A stretch of 64,000 bases of DNA from Pictodentalium vernedei (GCA_031216915.1 CM062292.1:2166457-2230456), one strand, 5' to 3'. Positions 9,840 to 25,400 are shown, counted from the first letter of the stretch. Notes: generated by a model from the sequence alone, not told the origin. Numbers and translations: made by a program.

Positions 9840-11666
9840 CCCACTGACTGTGTTCTTGTACACAACAGTTTATATTATAGTATATCTGGGTTTGGTTTTA
9901 TTCCGGTGGGGTTTGTTATGGTATTCACTGACTGTGTTCTTGTACACTACAGTTTATATTGGTATATCTGGGTTTGGTTTTATTCCAGTGGGGTTTGTTA
10001 TGATATTCACTGACTGTGTTCTTGTACACTACAGTTTATATTGGTATATCTGGGTTTGGTTTTATTCTGGTGGGGTTTGTTATGATATTCACTGACTGTG
10101 TTCTTGTACACTACAGTTTATATTGGTATATCTTGGTTTAGTTTTATTCTGGTGGGGTTTGTTATGATATTCACTGGCTGTGTTCTTGTATACTACAGTT
10201 TATATTGGTATATCTGGGTTTGGTTTTATTCTGGTGGGGTTTGTTATGATATCCACTGACTGTGTTTTTGTACACAACAGTTTATATTGGTATATCTAGG
10301 TTTAGTTTTATTCTGGTGGGGTTTGTTATGATATCCACTGACTGTGTTCTTGTACACAACAGTTTATATTATAGTATATCTGGGTTTAGTTTTATTCAGC
10401 TGGGGTTTGTTATGATATTCACTGGCTGTGTTCTTGTACACTACAGTTTATATTGGTATATCTAGGTTTAGTTTTATTCTGGTGGGGTTTGTTATGATAT
10501 TCACTGGCTGTGTTCTTGTATACTACAGTTTATATTGGTATATCTAGGTTTAGTTTTATTCTGGTGGGGTTTGTTATGATATTCACTGACTGTGTTTTTG
10601 TACACAACAGTTTATATTGGTATATCTAGGTTTAGTTTTATTCTGGTGGGGTTTGTTATGATATTCACTGGCTGTGTTCTTGTATACTACAGTTTATATT
10701 GGTATATCTGGGTTTAGTTTTATTCCGGTAGGGTTTGTTATGATATTCACTGACTGTGTTCTTGTACACTACAGTTTATATTGGTATATCTGGGTTTGGT
10801 TTTATTCTGGTGGGGTTTGTTATGATATTCACTGACTGTGTTCTTGTACACTACAGTTTATATTGGTATATCTAGGTTTAGTTTTATTCTGGTGGGGTTT
10901 GTTATGATATAAACTGACTGTGTTCTTGTACACAACAGTTTATATTGGTATATCTAGGTTTAGTTTTATTCCGGTGGGGTTTGTTATGATATTCATTGAC
11001 TGTGTTCTTGTACACAATAGTTTATATTGGTATATCTAGGTTTAGTTTTATTCTGGTGGGGTTTGTTATGATATAAACTGACTGTGTTCTTGTACACAAC
11101 AGTTTATATTGGTATATCTAGGTTTAGTTTTATTCCGGTGGGGTTTGTTATGATATTCATTGACTGTGTTCTTGTACACAATAGTTTATATTGGTATATC
11201 TAGGTTTAGTTTTATTCTGGTGGGGTTTGTTATGATATTCACTGACTGTGTTTTTGTACACAACAGTTTATATTGGTATATCTAGGTTTAGTTTTATTCT
11301 GGTGGTTTTTGTTATGATATCTACTGACTGTGTTCTTGTACACAACAGTTTATATTGGTATATGTAGGTTTGGTTTTATTCTGGTGGGGTTTGTTATGAT
11401 ATTCACTGACTGTGTTCTTGTACACAACAGTTTATATTGGTATATCCATGTTTAGTTTTATTCTGGTGGGGTTTGTTATGATATTCACTGGCTGTGTTCT
11501 TGTACACAACAGTTTATATTGGTATATCTAGGTTTAGTTTTATTCTGGTGGGGTTTGTTATGATATCCACTGACTGTGTTCTTGTACACAACAGTTTATA
11601 TTGGTATATCTAGGTTTAGTTTTATTCTGGTAGGGTTTGTTATGATATTCACTGACTGTTCTTGTA
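9840..11666. repeat. 82-bp tandem repeat, block 1 (about 22 copies)
   Basis: Unit period is exactly 82 bp (for example TGACTGTG at 9929 and 10011). It includes 'tgactgtgttcttgtacac', 'aacagtttatattggtatatc', 'taggtttagttttattctgg' and 'tggggtttgttatgatattcac'. Short ORFs such as those reading FLYTTVYIGIS are periodic by-products. Ends at the target duplication TTCTTGTA (11659-11666) of the first hAT-like copy. Confidence 0.95.
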
Positions 11667-13266
11667 CAGGGGTCGATTTAACCGGTATCGCATCGCATTT
11701 TGCGACGCATTTTTCGATTTCAGCGATGCATTTCATTTCTCTGTATATCATTTTGCGATTCATTATTTAAATATTAATTACCAGTGCCTGGGTCCGTCCT
11801 CACGTCCTGGTAATGTATCTAGTGTGCACGTTATTGTTTTGATTTTCGATAGAAGGTTAATCATCGAGACAGACACTTCCCGTCATTGGATACAAAACTT
11901 GTTTCTGCTATTCATTACGCCAATCGATAACCTTGTAACATAAAAACACGTGGCTGTGTTTTTATGTCCTAGAGGGGTCAGTTATCATGTATTCATGTTT
12001 AACCAATGAGAAGTTCTCTTGGTATGAACACACATGGTTTTAATGTTTGTCTTTAGTTCAAATGGTTGACCTGAATGACAATATAAGAATTACAATGTCT
12101 TCGAGCAGTGAAATGCCGATCGCACTTAACACAGGAGGTCCCGTCAAACACCGGAGGTCCCCTAAAATAAATTATGATTTTAGTTCTTATCATCTGACAC
12201 AAGTGGTGAATCATTCAACACAGCTGCCAGCATTCGTACCCCGTCCGATTATGGGTATTCGTTAAAGGCTAAATACCACAATCACAATTTTGGTCGTTTT
12301 GCCTCAAATCCTGTTTGCCCCTTGGGTCGTTTCGTCCCAATTCCTTTCCCCTCGGGTGGTTTTGCCGTGGGTTGTTTTGCCCCACATTCAGAAGTGGGTC
12401 GTTTTGCGCCCCCTCTCCCCTAAAATTATATTGGACATGTAATTTGTTTGTTTTGTTTTGGTACACTTTATCCGGCAAAGTAAAGAATTAGATTTCAGAA
12501 GTTGCAACTCTGGAGTAATATTGTATGATAGAATAGCCCAGCTACGCATATTTATTTACTTTGGTTCGTTTCCTCTAAGCGTATATCGAAGTGGTGCACG
12601 GACATCCTTCGGACAACTGCCTACCTTGACATTTGTGCATCAGACAAATACCCCTCACAGTCTATCTTTTCCTTTCTAGACATGATCACAAAGATGAGAG
12701 GAAAATTCAAGAAACTGTTTTCTCATTTGCTCATTGGTAATGGTTATGGGGTATTTTTCACCACATATACGACACATAGATATGATAAGTGAACAAATTG
12801 TTAAAAACTATTTAAATAAACTATTCAAATTAAATAAAAAAGATCGCCTCTGACCCAGGTCGTTTCGCCCCAAATCTTGGGGGGCAAAACAACCCGGGTG
12901 AATGGGTATTGGAGCGAAACGACACCTCACAGGATGAAAAGAAATGACAGGCACTCGCTCTAAATCTCACAAAATCATGCACAATCACCCGAAATCACAC
13001 ACATCGCAAGAAATAATGTTGGCAATGGATCAATGGTGTAACCACCCAACATTTATTGATTTTTCTTTACATAACATTTATTGATTTGTTTTTGATTGAG
13101 GAGAGATGGAGTGCTGCATTCCCACGACAATCTGTGTTTTAGGGGCCTTAAAAAACAAAAATAATACAATTTGAAAATAGCTACGCAATTTTTTAAAATT
13201 GCTACACATTCCTCCTACACTTGTAGCAAAATGCTATGCAATTTTTCAAAATTAAATCGATCCCTG
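11667..13266. mobile_element. hAT-like non-autonomous transposon, copy 1
   Basis: 1,600 bp. Ends CAGGGGTCGATTTAA / TTAAATCGATCCCTG are inverted repeats with weaker similarity ~50 bp inward. Flanked by the 8-bp direct repeat TTCTTGTA (11659-11666, 13267-13274), which occurs once in each 82-bp unit, so this is a true target duplication. An 8-bp duplication with CAGGG ends fits hAT. The interior holds a GGTCGTTTTGCC-rich patch (12287-12420) with inverted partners at 12855-12925, suggesting a nested insertion, and short ORFs (72 codons at 12047-12265) with no recognised domain. Confidence 0.85.
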
Positions 13267-16200
13267 TTCTTGTACACAACAGTTTATATTGGTATATCTA
13301 GGTTTAGTTTTATTCTGGTGGGGTTTGTTATGATATTCACTGACTGTGTTCTTGTACACAACAGTTTATATTGGTATATCTAGGTTTAGTTTTATTCTGG
13401 TGGGGTTTGTTATGATATTCACTGGCTGTGTTCTTGTACACTACAGTTTATATTGGTATATCTAGGTTTAGTTTTATTCTGGTGGGGTTTGTTATGATAT
13501 CCACTGACTGTGTTTTTGTTCACAACAGTTTATATTATAATATATATGGGTTTAGTTTTATTCTGGTGGGGTTTGTTATGATATTCACTGACTGTGTTCT
13601 TGTATACTACAGTTTATATTGGTATATCTGGGTTTAGTTTTATTCCGGTGGGGTTTGTTATGATATCCACTGACTGTGTTTTTGTACACAACAGTTTATA
13701 TTGGTATATCTAGGTTTAGTTTTATTCTGGTGGGGTTTGTTATGATATTCACTGACTGTGTTCTTGTACACAACAGTTTATATTGGTATATCTAGGTTTA
13801 GTTTTATTCTGGTGGGGTTTGTTATGATATTCACTGACTGTGTTCTTGTACACAACAGTTTATATTGGTATATCTTGGTTTAGTTTTATTCTGGTGGGGT
13901 TTGTTATGCTATTCACTGACTGTGTTCTTGTACACAACAGTTTATATTGGTATATCTTGGTTTAGTTTTATTCTGGTGGGGTTTGTTATGATATTCACTG
14001 GCTGTGTTCTTGTATACTACAGTTTATATTGGTATATCTGGGTTTAGTTTTATTCCGGTGGGGTTTGTTATGATATCCACTGACTGTGTTTTTGTACACA
14101 ACAGTTTATATTGGTATATCTAGGTTTAGTTTTATTCTGGTGGGGTTTGTTATGATATTCACTGACTGTGTTCTTGTACACAACAGTTTATATTGGTATA
14201 TCTTGGTTTAGTTTTATTCTGGTGGGGTTTGTTATGATATTCACTGGCTGTGTTCTTGTACACAACAGTTTATATTGGTATATCTAGGTTTAGTTTTATT
14301 CTGGTGGGGTTTGTTATGATATTCACTGGCTGTGTTCTTGTATACTACAGTTTATATTGGTATATGTAGGTTTAGTTTTATTCTGGTGGGGTTTGTTATG
14401 ATATCCACTGGCTGTGTTCTTGTACACAACAGTTTATATTGGTATATCTGGGTTTAGTTTTATTCTGGTGGGGTTTGTTATGCTATTCACTGACTGTGTT
14501 CTTGTACACAACAGTTTATATTGGTATATCTTGGTTTAGTTTTATTCTGGTGGGGTTTGTTATGATATTCACTGGCTGTGTTCTTGTACACTACAGTTTA
14601 TATTGGTATATCTAGGTTTAGTTTTATTCTGGTGGGGTTTGTTATGATATCCACTGATTGTGTTTTTGTTCACAACAGTTTATATTATAATATATCTGGG
14701 TTTAGTTTTATTCTGGTGGGGTTTGTTATGATATTCACTGACTGTGTTCTTGTATACTACAGTTTATATTGGTATATCTGGGTTTAGTTTTATTCTGGTG
14801 GGGTTTGTTATGATATCCACTGACTGTGTTTTTGTACACTACAGTTTATATTGGTATATCTAGGTTTAGTTTTATTCTGGTGGGGTTTGTTATGATATCC
14901 ACTGATTGTGTTTTTGTTCACAACAGTTTATATTATAATATATCTGGGTTTAGTTTTATTCTGGTGGGGTTTGTTATGATATTCACTGACTGTGTTCTTG
15001 TATACTACAGTTTATATTGGTATATCTGGGTTTAGTTTTATTCTGGTGGGGTTTGTTATGATATCCACTGACTGTGTTTTTGTACACAACAGTTTATATT
15101 GGTATATCTAGGTTTAGTTTTATTCTGGTGGGATTTGTTATGATATTCACTGACTGTGTTCTTGTACACAACAGTTTATATTGGTATATCTAGGTTTAGT
15201 TTTATTCTGGTGGGGTTTGTCATGATATTCACTGACTGTGTTCTTGTACACAACAGTTTATATTGGTATATCTTGGTTTAGTTTTATTCTGGTGGGGTTT
15301 GTTATGATATTCACTGGCTGTGCTCTTGTACACAACAGTTTATATTGGTATATCTAGGTTTAGTTTTATTCTGGTGGGGTTTGTTATGATATTCACTGGC
15401 TGTGTTCTTGTATACTACAGTTTATATTGGTATATCTGGGTTTGGTTTTATTCTGGTGGGGTTTGTTATGCTATTCACTGACTGTGTTCTTGTACACAAC
15501 AGTTTATATTGGTATATCTTGGTTTAGTTTTATTCTGGTGGGGTTTGTTATGATATTCACTGGCTGTGCTCTTGTATACTACAGTTTATATTGGTATATG
15601 TAGGTTTAGTTTTATTCTGGTGGGGTTTGTTATGATATCCACTGGCTGTCTTCTTGTACACAACAGTTTATATTGGTATATCTGGGTTTAGTTTTATTCT
15701 GGTGGGGTTTGTTATGCTATTCACTGACTGTGTTCTTGTACACAACAGTTTATATTGGTATATCTTGGTTTAGTTTTATTCTGGTGGGGTTTGTTATGAT
15801 ATTCACTGGCTGTGTTCTTGTACACTACAGTTTATATTGGTATATCTAGGTTTAGTTTTATTCTGGTGGGGTTTGTTATGATATCCACTGATTGTGTTTT
15901 TGTTCACAACAGTTTATATTATAATATATCTGGGTTTAGTTTTATTCTGGTGGGGTTTGTTATGATATTCACTGACTGTGTTCTTGTATACTACAGTTTA
16001 TATTGGTATATCTGGGTTTGGTTTTATTCTGGTGGGGTTTGTTATGCTATTCACTGACTGTGTTCTTGTACACAACAGTTTATATTGGTATATCTTGGTT
16101 TAGTTTTATTCTGGTGGGGTTTGTTATGATATTCACTGACTGTGTTCTTGTACACAACAGTTTATATTGGTATATCTTGGTTTAGTTTTATTCTGGTGGG

Positions 16201-19200
16201 GTTTGTTATGATATTCACTGGCTGTGTTCTTGTACACAACAGTTTATATTGGTATATCTAGGTTTAGTTTTATTCTGGTGGGGTTTGTTATGATATTCAC
16301 TGACTGTGTTCTTGTACACAACAGTTTATATTGGTATATCTAGGTTTACTTTTATTCTGGTGGGGTTTGTTATGATATCCACTGACTGTGTTTTTGTACA
16401 CAACAGTTTATATTGGTATATCTAGGTTTAGTTTTATTCTGGTGGGGTTTGTTATGATATTCACTGGCTGTGTTCTTGTACACTACAGTTTATATTGGTA
16501 TATCTAGGTTTAGTTTTATTCTGGTGGGGTTTGTTATGATATCCACTGACTGTGTTTTTGTTCACAACAGTTTATATTATAATATATCTGGGTTTAGTTT
16601 TATTCTGGTGGGGTTTGTTATGATATTCACTGACTGTGTTCTTGTATACTGCAGTTTATATTGGTATATCTGGGTTTAGTTTTATTCCGGTGGGGTTTGT
16701 TATGATATTCACTGGCTGTGTTCTTGTATACTACAGTTTGTATTGGTATATCTAGGTTTAGTTTTATTCTGGTGGGGTTTGTTATGATATCCACTGACTG
16801 TGTTTTTGTACACAACAGTTTATATTGGTATATCTAGGTTTAGTTTTATTCTGGTGGGGTTTGTTATGATATCCACTGACTGTGTTCTTGTACACAACAG
16901 TTTATATTGGTATATCTAGGTTTAGTTTTATTCTGGTGGGGTTTGTTATGATATTCACTGACTGTGTTCTTGTACACAACAGTTTATATTGGTATATCTA
17001 GGTTTAGTTTTATTCTGGTGGGGTTTGTTATGATATTCACTGGCTGTGTTCTTGTATACTACAGTTTGTATTGGTATATCTAGGTTTAGTTTTATTCTGG
17101 TGGGGTTTGTTATGATATCCACTGACTGTGTTCTTGTACACAACAGTTTATATTGGTATATCTAGGTTTAGTTTTATTCTGGTGGGGTTTGTTATGATAT
17201 TCACTGACTGTGTTCTTGTACACAACAGTTTATATTGGTATATCTGGGTTTAGTTTTATTCTGGTGGGGTTTGTTATGCTATTCACTGACTGTGTTCTTG
17301 TACACAACAGTTTATATTGGTATATCTAGGTTTAGTTTTATTCTGGTGAGGTTTGTTATGATATCCACTGACTGTGTTCTTGTACACAACAGTTTATATT
17401 GGTATATCTAGTTTTACTTTTATTCTGGTGGGGTTTGTTATGATATTCACTGACTGTGGTTTTGTACACAACAGTTTATATTGGTATATCTAGGTTTAGT
17501 TTTATTCTGGTGGGGTTTGTTATGATATTCACTGGCTGTGTTCTTGTACACTACAGTTTATATTGGTATATCTAGGTTTAGTTTTATTCTGGTGGGGTTT
17601 GTTATGATATCCACTGACTGTGTTTTTGTTCACAACAGTTTATATTATAATATATCTGGGTTTAGTTTTATTCTGGTGGGGTTTGTTATGATATTCACTG
17701 ACTGTGTTCTTGTATACTACAGTTTATATTGGTATATCTGGGTTTAGTTTTATTCCGGTGGGGTTTGTTATGATATCCACTGACTGTGTTTTTGTACACA
17801 ACAGTTTATATTGGTATATCTAGGTTTAGTTTTATTCTTGTGGGGTTTGTTATGATATTCACTGACTGTGTTCTTGTACACAACAGTTTATATTGGTATA
17901 TCTAGGTTTAGTTTTATTCTGGTGGGGTTTATTATGATATTCACTGACTGTGTTCTTGTACACAACAGTTTATATTGGTATATCCATGTTTAGTTTTATT
18001 CTGGTGGGGTTTGTTATGATATTCACTGGCTGTGTTCTTGTACACAACAGTTTATATTGGTATATCTAGGTTTAGTTTTATTCTGGTGGGGTTTGTTATG
18101 ATATTCACTGGCTGTGTTCTTGTATACTACAGTTTATATTGGTATATCTGGGTTTGGTTTTATTCTGGTGGGGTTTGTTATGCTATTCACTGACTGTGTT
18201 CTTGTACACAACAGTTTATATTGGTATATCTTGGTTTAGTTTTATTCTGGTGGGGTTTGTTATGATATTCACTGGCTGTGTTCTTGTACACAACAGTTTA
18301 TATTGGTATATCTAGGTTTAGTTTTATTCTGGTGGGGTTTGTTATGATATTCACTGACTGTGTTCTTGTATACTACAGTTTATATTGGTATATCTGTGTT
18401 TAGTTTTATTCTGGTGGGGTTTGTTATGATATTCACTGACTGTGTTCTTGTATACTACAGTTTATATTGGTATATGTAGGTTTAGTTTTATTCTGGTGGG
18501 GTTTGTTATGATATCCACTGGCTGTGTTCTTGCACACAACAGTTTATATTGGTATATCTAGGTTTAGTTTTATTCTGGTGGGGTTTGTTATGATATTCAC
18601 TGACTGTGTTCTTGTATACTACAGTTTATATTGGTATATCTAGGTTTAGTTTTATTCTGGTGGGGTTTGTTATGGTATCCACTGACTGTGTTTTTGTACA
18701 CTACAGTTTATATTGGTATATCTAGGTTTAGTTTTATTCTGGTGGGGTTTGTTATGATATTCACTGACTGTGTTCTTGTACACAACAGTTTATATTATAA
18801 TATATCTGGGTTTAGTTTTATTCTGGTGGGGTTTGTTATGATATTCACTGACTGTGTTCTTGTATACTACAGTTTATATTGGTATATCTAGGTTTAGTTT
18901 TATTCTGGTGGGGTTTGTTATGATATTCACTGGCTGTGTTCTTGTACACTACAGTTTATATTGGTATATCTGGGTTTAGTTTTATTCTGGTGGGGTTTGT
19001 TATGCTATTCACTGACTGTGTTCTTGTACACAACAGTTTATATTGGTATATCTGGGTTTGGTTTTATTCTGGTGGGGTTTGTTATGCTATTCACTGACTG
19101 TGTTCTTGTACACAACAGTTTATATTGGTATATCTTGGTTTAGTTTTATTCTGGTGGGGTTTGTTATGATATTCACTGACTGTGTTCTTGTACACAACAG

Positions 19201-20832
19201 TTTATATTGGTATATCTAGGTTTAGTTTTATTCTGGTGGGGTTTGTTATGATATTCACTGACTGTGTTCTTGTACACAACAGTTTATATTGGTATATCTA
19301 GGTTTAGTTTTATTCTGGTGGGGTTTGTTATGATATTCACTGGCTGTGTTCTTGTATACTACAGTTTGTATTGGTATATCTAGGTTTAGTTTTATTCTGG
19401 TGGGGTTTGTTATGATATCCACTGACTGTGTTTTTGTACACAACAGTTTATATTGGTATATCTAGGTTTAGTTTTATTCTGGTGGGGTTTGTTATGATAT
19501 CCACTGACTGTGTTCTTGTACACAACAGTTTATATTGGTATATCTAGGTTTAGTTTTATTCTGGTGGGGTTTGTTATGATATTCACTGACTGTGTTCTTG
19601 TACACAACAGTTTATATTGGTATATCTAGGTTTAGTTTTATTCTGGTGGGGTTTGTTATGATATTCACTGACTGTGTTCTTGTACACTACAGTTTATATT
19701 GGTATATCTAGGTTTAGTTTTATTCTGGTGGGGTTTGTTATGATATTCACTGGCTGTGTTCTTGTATACTACAGTTTGTATTGGTATATCTAGGTTTAGG
19801 TTTATTCTGGTGGGGTTTGTTATGATATCCAGTGACTGTGTTCTTGTACACAACAGTTTATATTGGTATATCTAGGTTTAGTTTTATTCTGGTGGGGTTT
19901 GTTATGATATTCACTGACTGTGTTCTTGTACACAACAGTTTATATTGGTATATCTGGGTTTAGTTTTATTCTGGTGGGGTTTGTTATGCTATTCACTGAC
20001 TGTGTTCTTGTACACAACAGTTTATATTGGTATATCTAGGTTTAGTTTTATTCTGGTGAGGTTTGTTATGATATCCACTGACTGTGTTCTTGTACACAAC
20101 AGTTTATATTGGTATATCTAGGTTTAGTTTTATTCTGGTGGGGTTTGTTATGATATTCACTGACTGTGTTCTTGTACACAACAGTTTATATTATAATATA
20201 TCTGGGTTTAGTTTTATTCTGGTGGGGTTTGTTATGATATTCACTGGCTGTGTTCTTGTACACTACAGTTTATATTGGTATATCCATGTTTAGTTTTATT
20301 CTGGTGGGGTTTGTTATGATATTCATTGACTGTGTTCTTGTACACAATAGTTTATATTGGTATATCTAGGTTTAGTTTTATTCTGGTGGGGTTTGTTATG
20401 ATATTCACTGACTGTGTTTTTGTACACAACAGTTTATATTGGTATATCTAGGTTTAGTTTTATTCTGGTGGTTTTTGTTATGATATCTACTGACTGTGTT
20501 CTTGTACACAACAGTTTATATTGGTATATGTAGGTTTGGTTTTATTCTGGTGGGGTTTGTTATGATATTCACTGACTGTGTTCTTGTACACAACAGTTTA
20601 TATTGGTATATCCATGTTTAGTTTTATTCTGGTGGGGTTTGTTATGATATTCACTGGCTGTGTTCTTGTACACAACAGTTTATATTGGTATATCTAGGTT
20701 TAGTTTTATTCTGGTGGGGTTTGTTATGATATCCACTGACTGTGTTCTTGTACACAACAGTTTATATTGGTATATCTAGGTTTAGTTTTATTCTGGTGGG
20801 GTTTGTTATGATATTCACTGACTGTTCTTGTA
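13267..20832. repeat. 82-bp tandem repeat, block 2 (about 92 copies)
   Basis: Same unit as block 1, with recurring variants (tatattataatatatctggg; gttatgctattc; ctggctgtg; ttgttcacaac) arranged in the same order as in block 3, which shows higher-order copying. Confidence 0.95.
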
Positions 20833-22432
20833 CAGGGGTCGATTTAACCGGTATCGCATCGCATTTTGCGACGCATTTTTCGATTTCAGCGATGCATTTC
20901 ATTTCTCTGTATATCATTTTGCGATTCATTATTTAAATATTAATTACCAGTGCCTGGGTCCGTCCTCACGTCCTGGTAATGTATCTAGTGTGCACGTTAT
21001 TGTTTTGATTTTCGATAGAAGGTTAATCATCGAGACAGACACTTCCCGTCATTGGATACAAAACTTGTTTCTGCTATTCATTACGCCAATCGATAACCTT
21101 GTAACATAAAAACACGTGGCTGTGTTTTTATGTCCTAGAGGGGTCAGTTATCATGTATTCATGTTTAACCAATGAGAAGTTCTCTTGGTATGAACACACA
21201 TGGTTTTAATGTTTGTCTTTAGTTCAAGTGGTTGACCTGAATGACAATATAAGAATTACAATGTCTTCGAGCAGTGAAATGCCGATCGCACTTAACACAG
21301 GAGGTCCCGTCAAACACCGGAGGTCCCCTAAAATAAATTATGATTTTAGTTCTTATCATCTGACACAAGTGGTGAATCATTCAACACAGCTGCCAGCATT
21401 CGTACCCCGTCCGATTATGGGTATTCGTTAAAGGCTAAATACCACAATCACAATTTTGGTCGTTTTGCCTCAAATCCTGTTTGCCCCTTGGGTCGTTTCG
21501 TCCCAATTCCTTTCCCCCCGGGTGGTTTTGCCGTGGGTTGTTTTGCCCCACATTCAGAAGTGGGTCGTTTTGCGCCCCCTCTCCCCTAAAATTATATTGG
21601 ACATGTAATTTGTTTGTTTTGTTTTGGTACACTTTATCCGGCAAAGTAAAGAATTAGATTTCAGAAGTTGCAACTCTGGAGTAATATTGTATGATAGAAT
21701 AGCCCAGCTACGCATATTTATTTACTTTGGTTCGTTTCCTCTAAGCGTATATCGAAGTGGTGCACGGACATCCTTCGGACAACTGCCTACCTTGACATTT
21801 GTGCATCAGACAAATACCCCTCACAGTCTATCTTTTCCTTTCTAGACATGATCACAAAGATGAGAGGAAAATTCAAGAAACTGTTTTCTCATTTGCTCAT
21901 TGGTAATGGTTATGGGGTATTTTTCACCACATATACGACACATAGATATGATAAGTGAACAAATTGTTAAAAACTATTTAAATAAACTATTCAAATTAAA
22001 TAAAAAAGATCGCCTCTGACCCAGGTCGTTTCGCCCCAAATCTTGGGGGGCAAAACAACCCGGGTGAATGGGTATTGGAGCGAAACGACACCTCACAGGA
22101 TGAAAAGAAATGACAGGCACTCGCTCTAAATCTCACAAAATCATGCACAATCACCCGAAATCACACACATCGCAAGAAATAATGTTGGCAATGGATCAAT
22201 GGTGTAACCACCCAACATTTATTGATTTTTCTTTACATAACATTTATTGATTTGTTTTTGATTGAGGAGAGATGGAGTGCTGCATTCCCACGACAATCTG
22301 TGTTTTAGGGGCCTTAAAAAACAAAAATAATACAATTTGAAAATAGCTACGCAATTTTTTAAAATTGCTACACATTCCTCCTACACTTGTAGCAAAATGC
22401 TATGCAATTTTTCAAAATTAAATCGATCCCTG
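20833..22432. mobile_element. hAT-like non-autonomous transposon, copy 2
   Basis: 1,600 bp, almost identical to copy 1 at an offset of exactly 9,166 bp. Same TTCTTGTA flanks (20825-20832, 22433-22440) and the same loss of TG from the left-hand repeat unit (GACTGTTCTTG instead of GACTGTGTTCTTG), so it is a duplicate of the same insertion rather than a second one. Confidence 0.88.
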
Positions 22433-25400
22433 TTCTTGTACACAACAGTTTATATTGGTATATCTAGGTTTAGTTTTATTCTGGTGGGGTTTGTTATGAT
22501 ATTCACTGACTGTGTTCTTGTACACAACAGTTTATATTGGTATATCTAGGTTTAGTTTTATTCTGGTGGGGTTTGTTATGATATTCACTGGCTGTGTTCT
22601 TGTACACTACAGTTTATATTGGTATATCTAGGTTTAGTTTTATTCTGGTGGGGTTTGTTATGATATCCACTGACTGTGTTTTTGTTCACAACAGTTTATA
22701 TTATAATATATATGGGTTTAGTTTTATTCTGGTGGGGTTTGTTATGATATTCACTGACTGTGTTCTTGTATACTACAGTTTATATTGGTATATCTGGGTT
22801 TAGTTTTATTCCGGTGGGGTTTGTTATGATATCCACTGACTGTGTTTTTGTACACAACAGTTTATATTGGTATATCTAGGTTTAGTTTTATTCTGGTGGG
22901 GTTTGTTATGATATTCACTGACTGTGTTCTTGTACACAACAGTTTATATTGGTATATCTAGGTTTAGTTTTATTCTGGTGGGGTTTGTTATGATATTCAC
23001 TGACTGTGTTCTTGTACACAACAGTTTATATTGGTATATCTTGGTTTAGTTTTATTCTGGTGGGGTTTGTTATGCTATTCACTGACTGTGTTCTTGTACA
23101 CAACAGTTTATATTGGTATATCTTGGTTTAGTTTTATTCTGGTGGGGTTTGTTATGATATTCACTGGCTGTGTTCTTGTATACTACAGTTTATATTGGTA
23201 TATCTGGGTTTAGTTTTATTCCGGTGGGGTTTGTTATGATATCCACTGACTGTGTTTTTGTACACAACAGTTTATATTGGTATATCTAGGTTTAGTTTTA
23301 TTCTGGTGGGGTTTGTTATGATATTCACTGACTGTGTTCTTGTACACAACAGTTTATATTGGTATATCTAGGTTTAGTTTTATTCTGGTGGGGTTTGTTA
23401 TGATATTCACTGACTGTGTTCTTGTACACAACAGTTTATATTGGTATATCTTGGTTTAGTTTTATTCTGGTGGGGTTTGTTATGATATTCACTGGCTGTG
23501 TTCTTGTACACAACAGTTTATATTGGTATATCTAGGTTTAGTTTTATTCTGGTGGGGTTTGTTATGATATTCACTGGCTGTGTTCTTGTATACTACAGTT
23601 TATATTGGTATATCTAGGTTTAGTTTTATTCTGGTGGGGTTTGTTATGATATTCACTGACTGTGTTCTTGTACACAACAGTTTATATTGGTATATCTAGG
23701 TTTAGTTTTATTCTGGTGGGGTTTGTTATGATATTCACTGGCTGTGTTCTTGTACACAACAGTTTATATTGGTATATCTTGGTTTAGTTTTATTCTGGTG
23801 GGGTTTGTTATGATATCCACTGACTGTGTTTTTGTACACAACAGTTTATATTGGTATATCTAGGTTTAGTTTTATTCTGGTGGGGTTTGTTATGATATTC
23901 ACTGACTGTGTTTTTGTACACAACAGTTTATATTGGTATATCTAGGTTTAGTTTTATTCTGGTGGGGTTTGTTATGATATTCACTGACTGTGTTCTTGTA
24001 CACAACAGTTTATATTGGTATATCTAGGTTTAGTTTTATTCTGGTGGGGTTTGTTATGATATTCACTGACTGTGTTTTTGTACACAACAGTTTATATTGG
24101 TATATCTAGGTTTAGTTTTATTCTGGTGGGGTTTGTTATGATATTCACTGACTGTGTTCTTGTACACAACAGTTTATATTGGTATATCTAGGTTTAGTTT
24201 TATTCTGGTGGGGTTTGTTATGATATTCACTGACTGTGTTCTTGTATACTACAGTTTATATTGGTATATCTAGGTTTAGTTTTATTCTGGTGGGGTTTGT
24301 TATGATATTCACTGACTGTGTTCTTGTATACTACAGTTTATATTGGTATATGTAGGTTTAGTTTTATTCTGGTGGGGTTTGTTATGATATCCACTGGCTG
24401 TGTTCTTGTACACAACAGTTTATATTGGTATATCTGGGTTTAGTTTTATTCTGGTGGGGTTTGTTATGCTATTCACTGACTGTGTTCTTGTACACAACAG
24501 TTTATATTGGTATATCTTGGTTTAGTTTTATTCTGGTGGGGTTTGTTATGATATTCACTGGCTGTGTTCTTGTACACTACAGTTTATATTGGTATATCTA
24601 GGTTTAGTTTTATTCTGGTGGGGTTTGTTATGATATCCACTGATTGTGTTTTTGTTCACAACAGTTTATATTATAATATATCTGGGTTTAGTTTTATTCT
24701 GGTGGGGTTTGTTATGATATTCACTGACTGTGTTCTTGTATACTACAGTTTATATTGGTATATCTGGGTTTAGTTTTATTCTGGTGGGGTTTGTTATGAT
24801 ATCCACTGACTGTGTTTTTGTACACAACAGTTTATATTGGTATATCTAGGTTTAGTTTTATTCTGGTGGGGTTTGTTATGATATTCACTGACTGTGTTCT
24901 TGTACACAACAGTTTATATTGGTATATCTAGGATTAGTTTTATTCTGGTGGGGTTTGTCATGATATTCACTGACTGTGTTCTTGTACACAACAGTTTATA
25001 TTGGTATATCTTGGTTTAGTTTTATTCTGGTGGGGTTTGTTATGATATTCACTGGCTGTGCTCTTGTACACAACAGTTTATATTGGTATATCTAGGTTTA
25101 GTTTTATTCTGGTGGGGTTTGTTATGATATTCACTGGCTGTGTTCTTGTATACTACAGTTTATATTGGTATATCTGGGTTTGGTTTTATTCTGGTGGGGT
25201 TTGTTATGCTATTCACTGACTGTGTTCTTGTACACAACAGTTTATATTGGTATATCTTGGTTTAGTTTTATTCTGGTGGGGTTTGTTATGATATTCACTG
25301 GCTGTGTTCTTGTACACAACAGTTTATATTGGTATATCTAGGTTTAGTTTTATTCTGGTGGGGTTTGTTATGATATTCACTGACTGTGTTCTTGTACACA

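Noticed and set aside
12047-12265. 72-codon ORF conserved in all three hAT-like copies
   Set aside because: The copies arose by recent segmental duplication, so conservation carries no information; no domain recognised.
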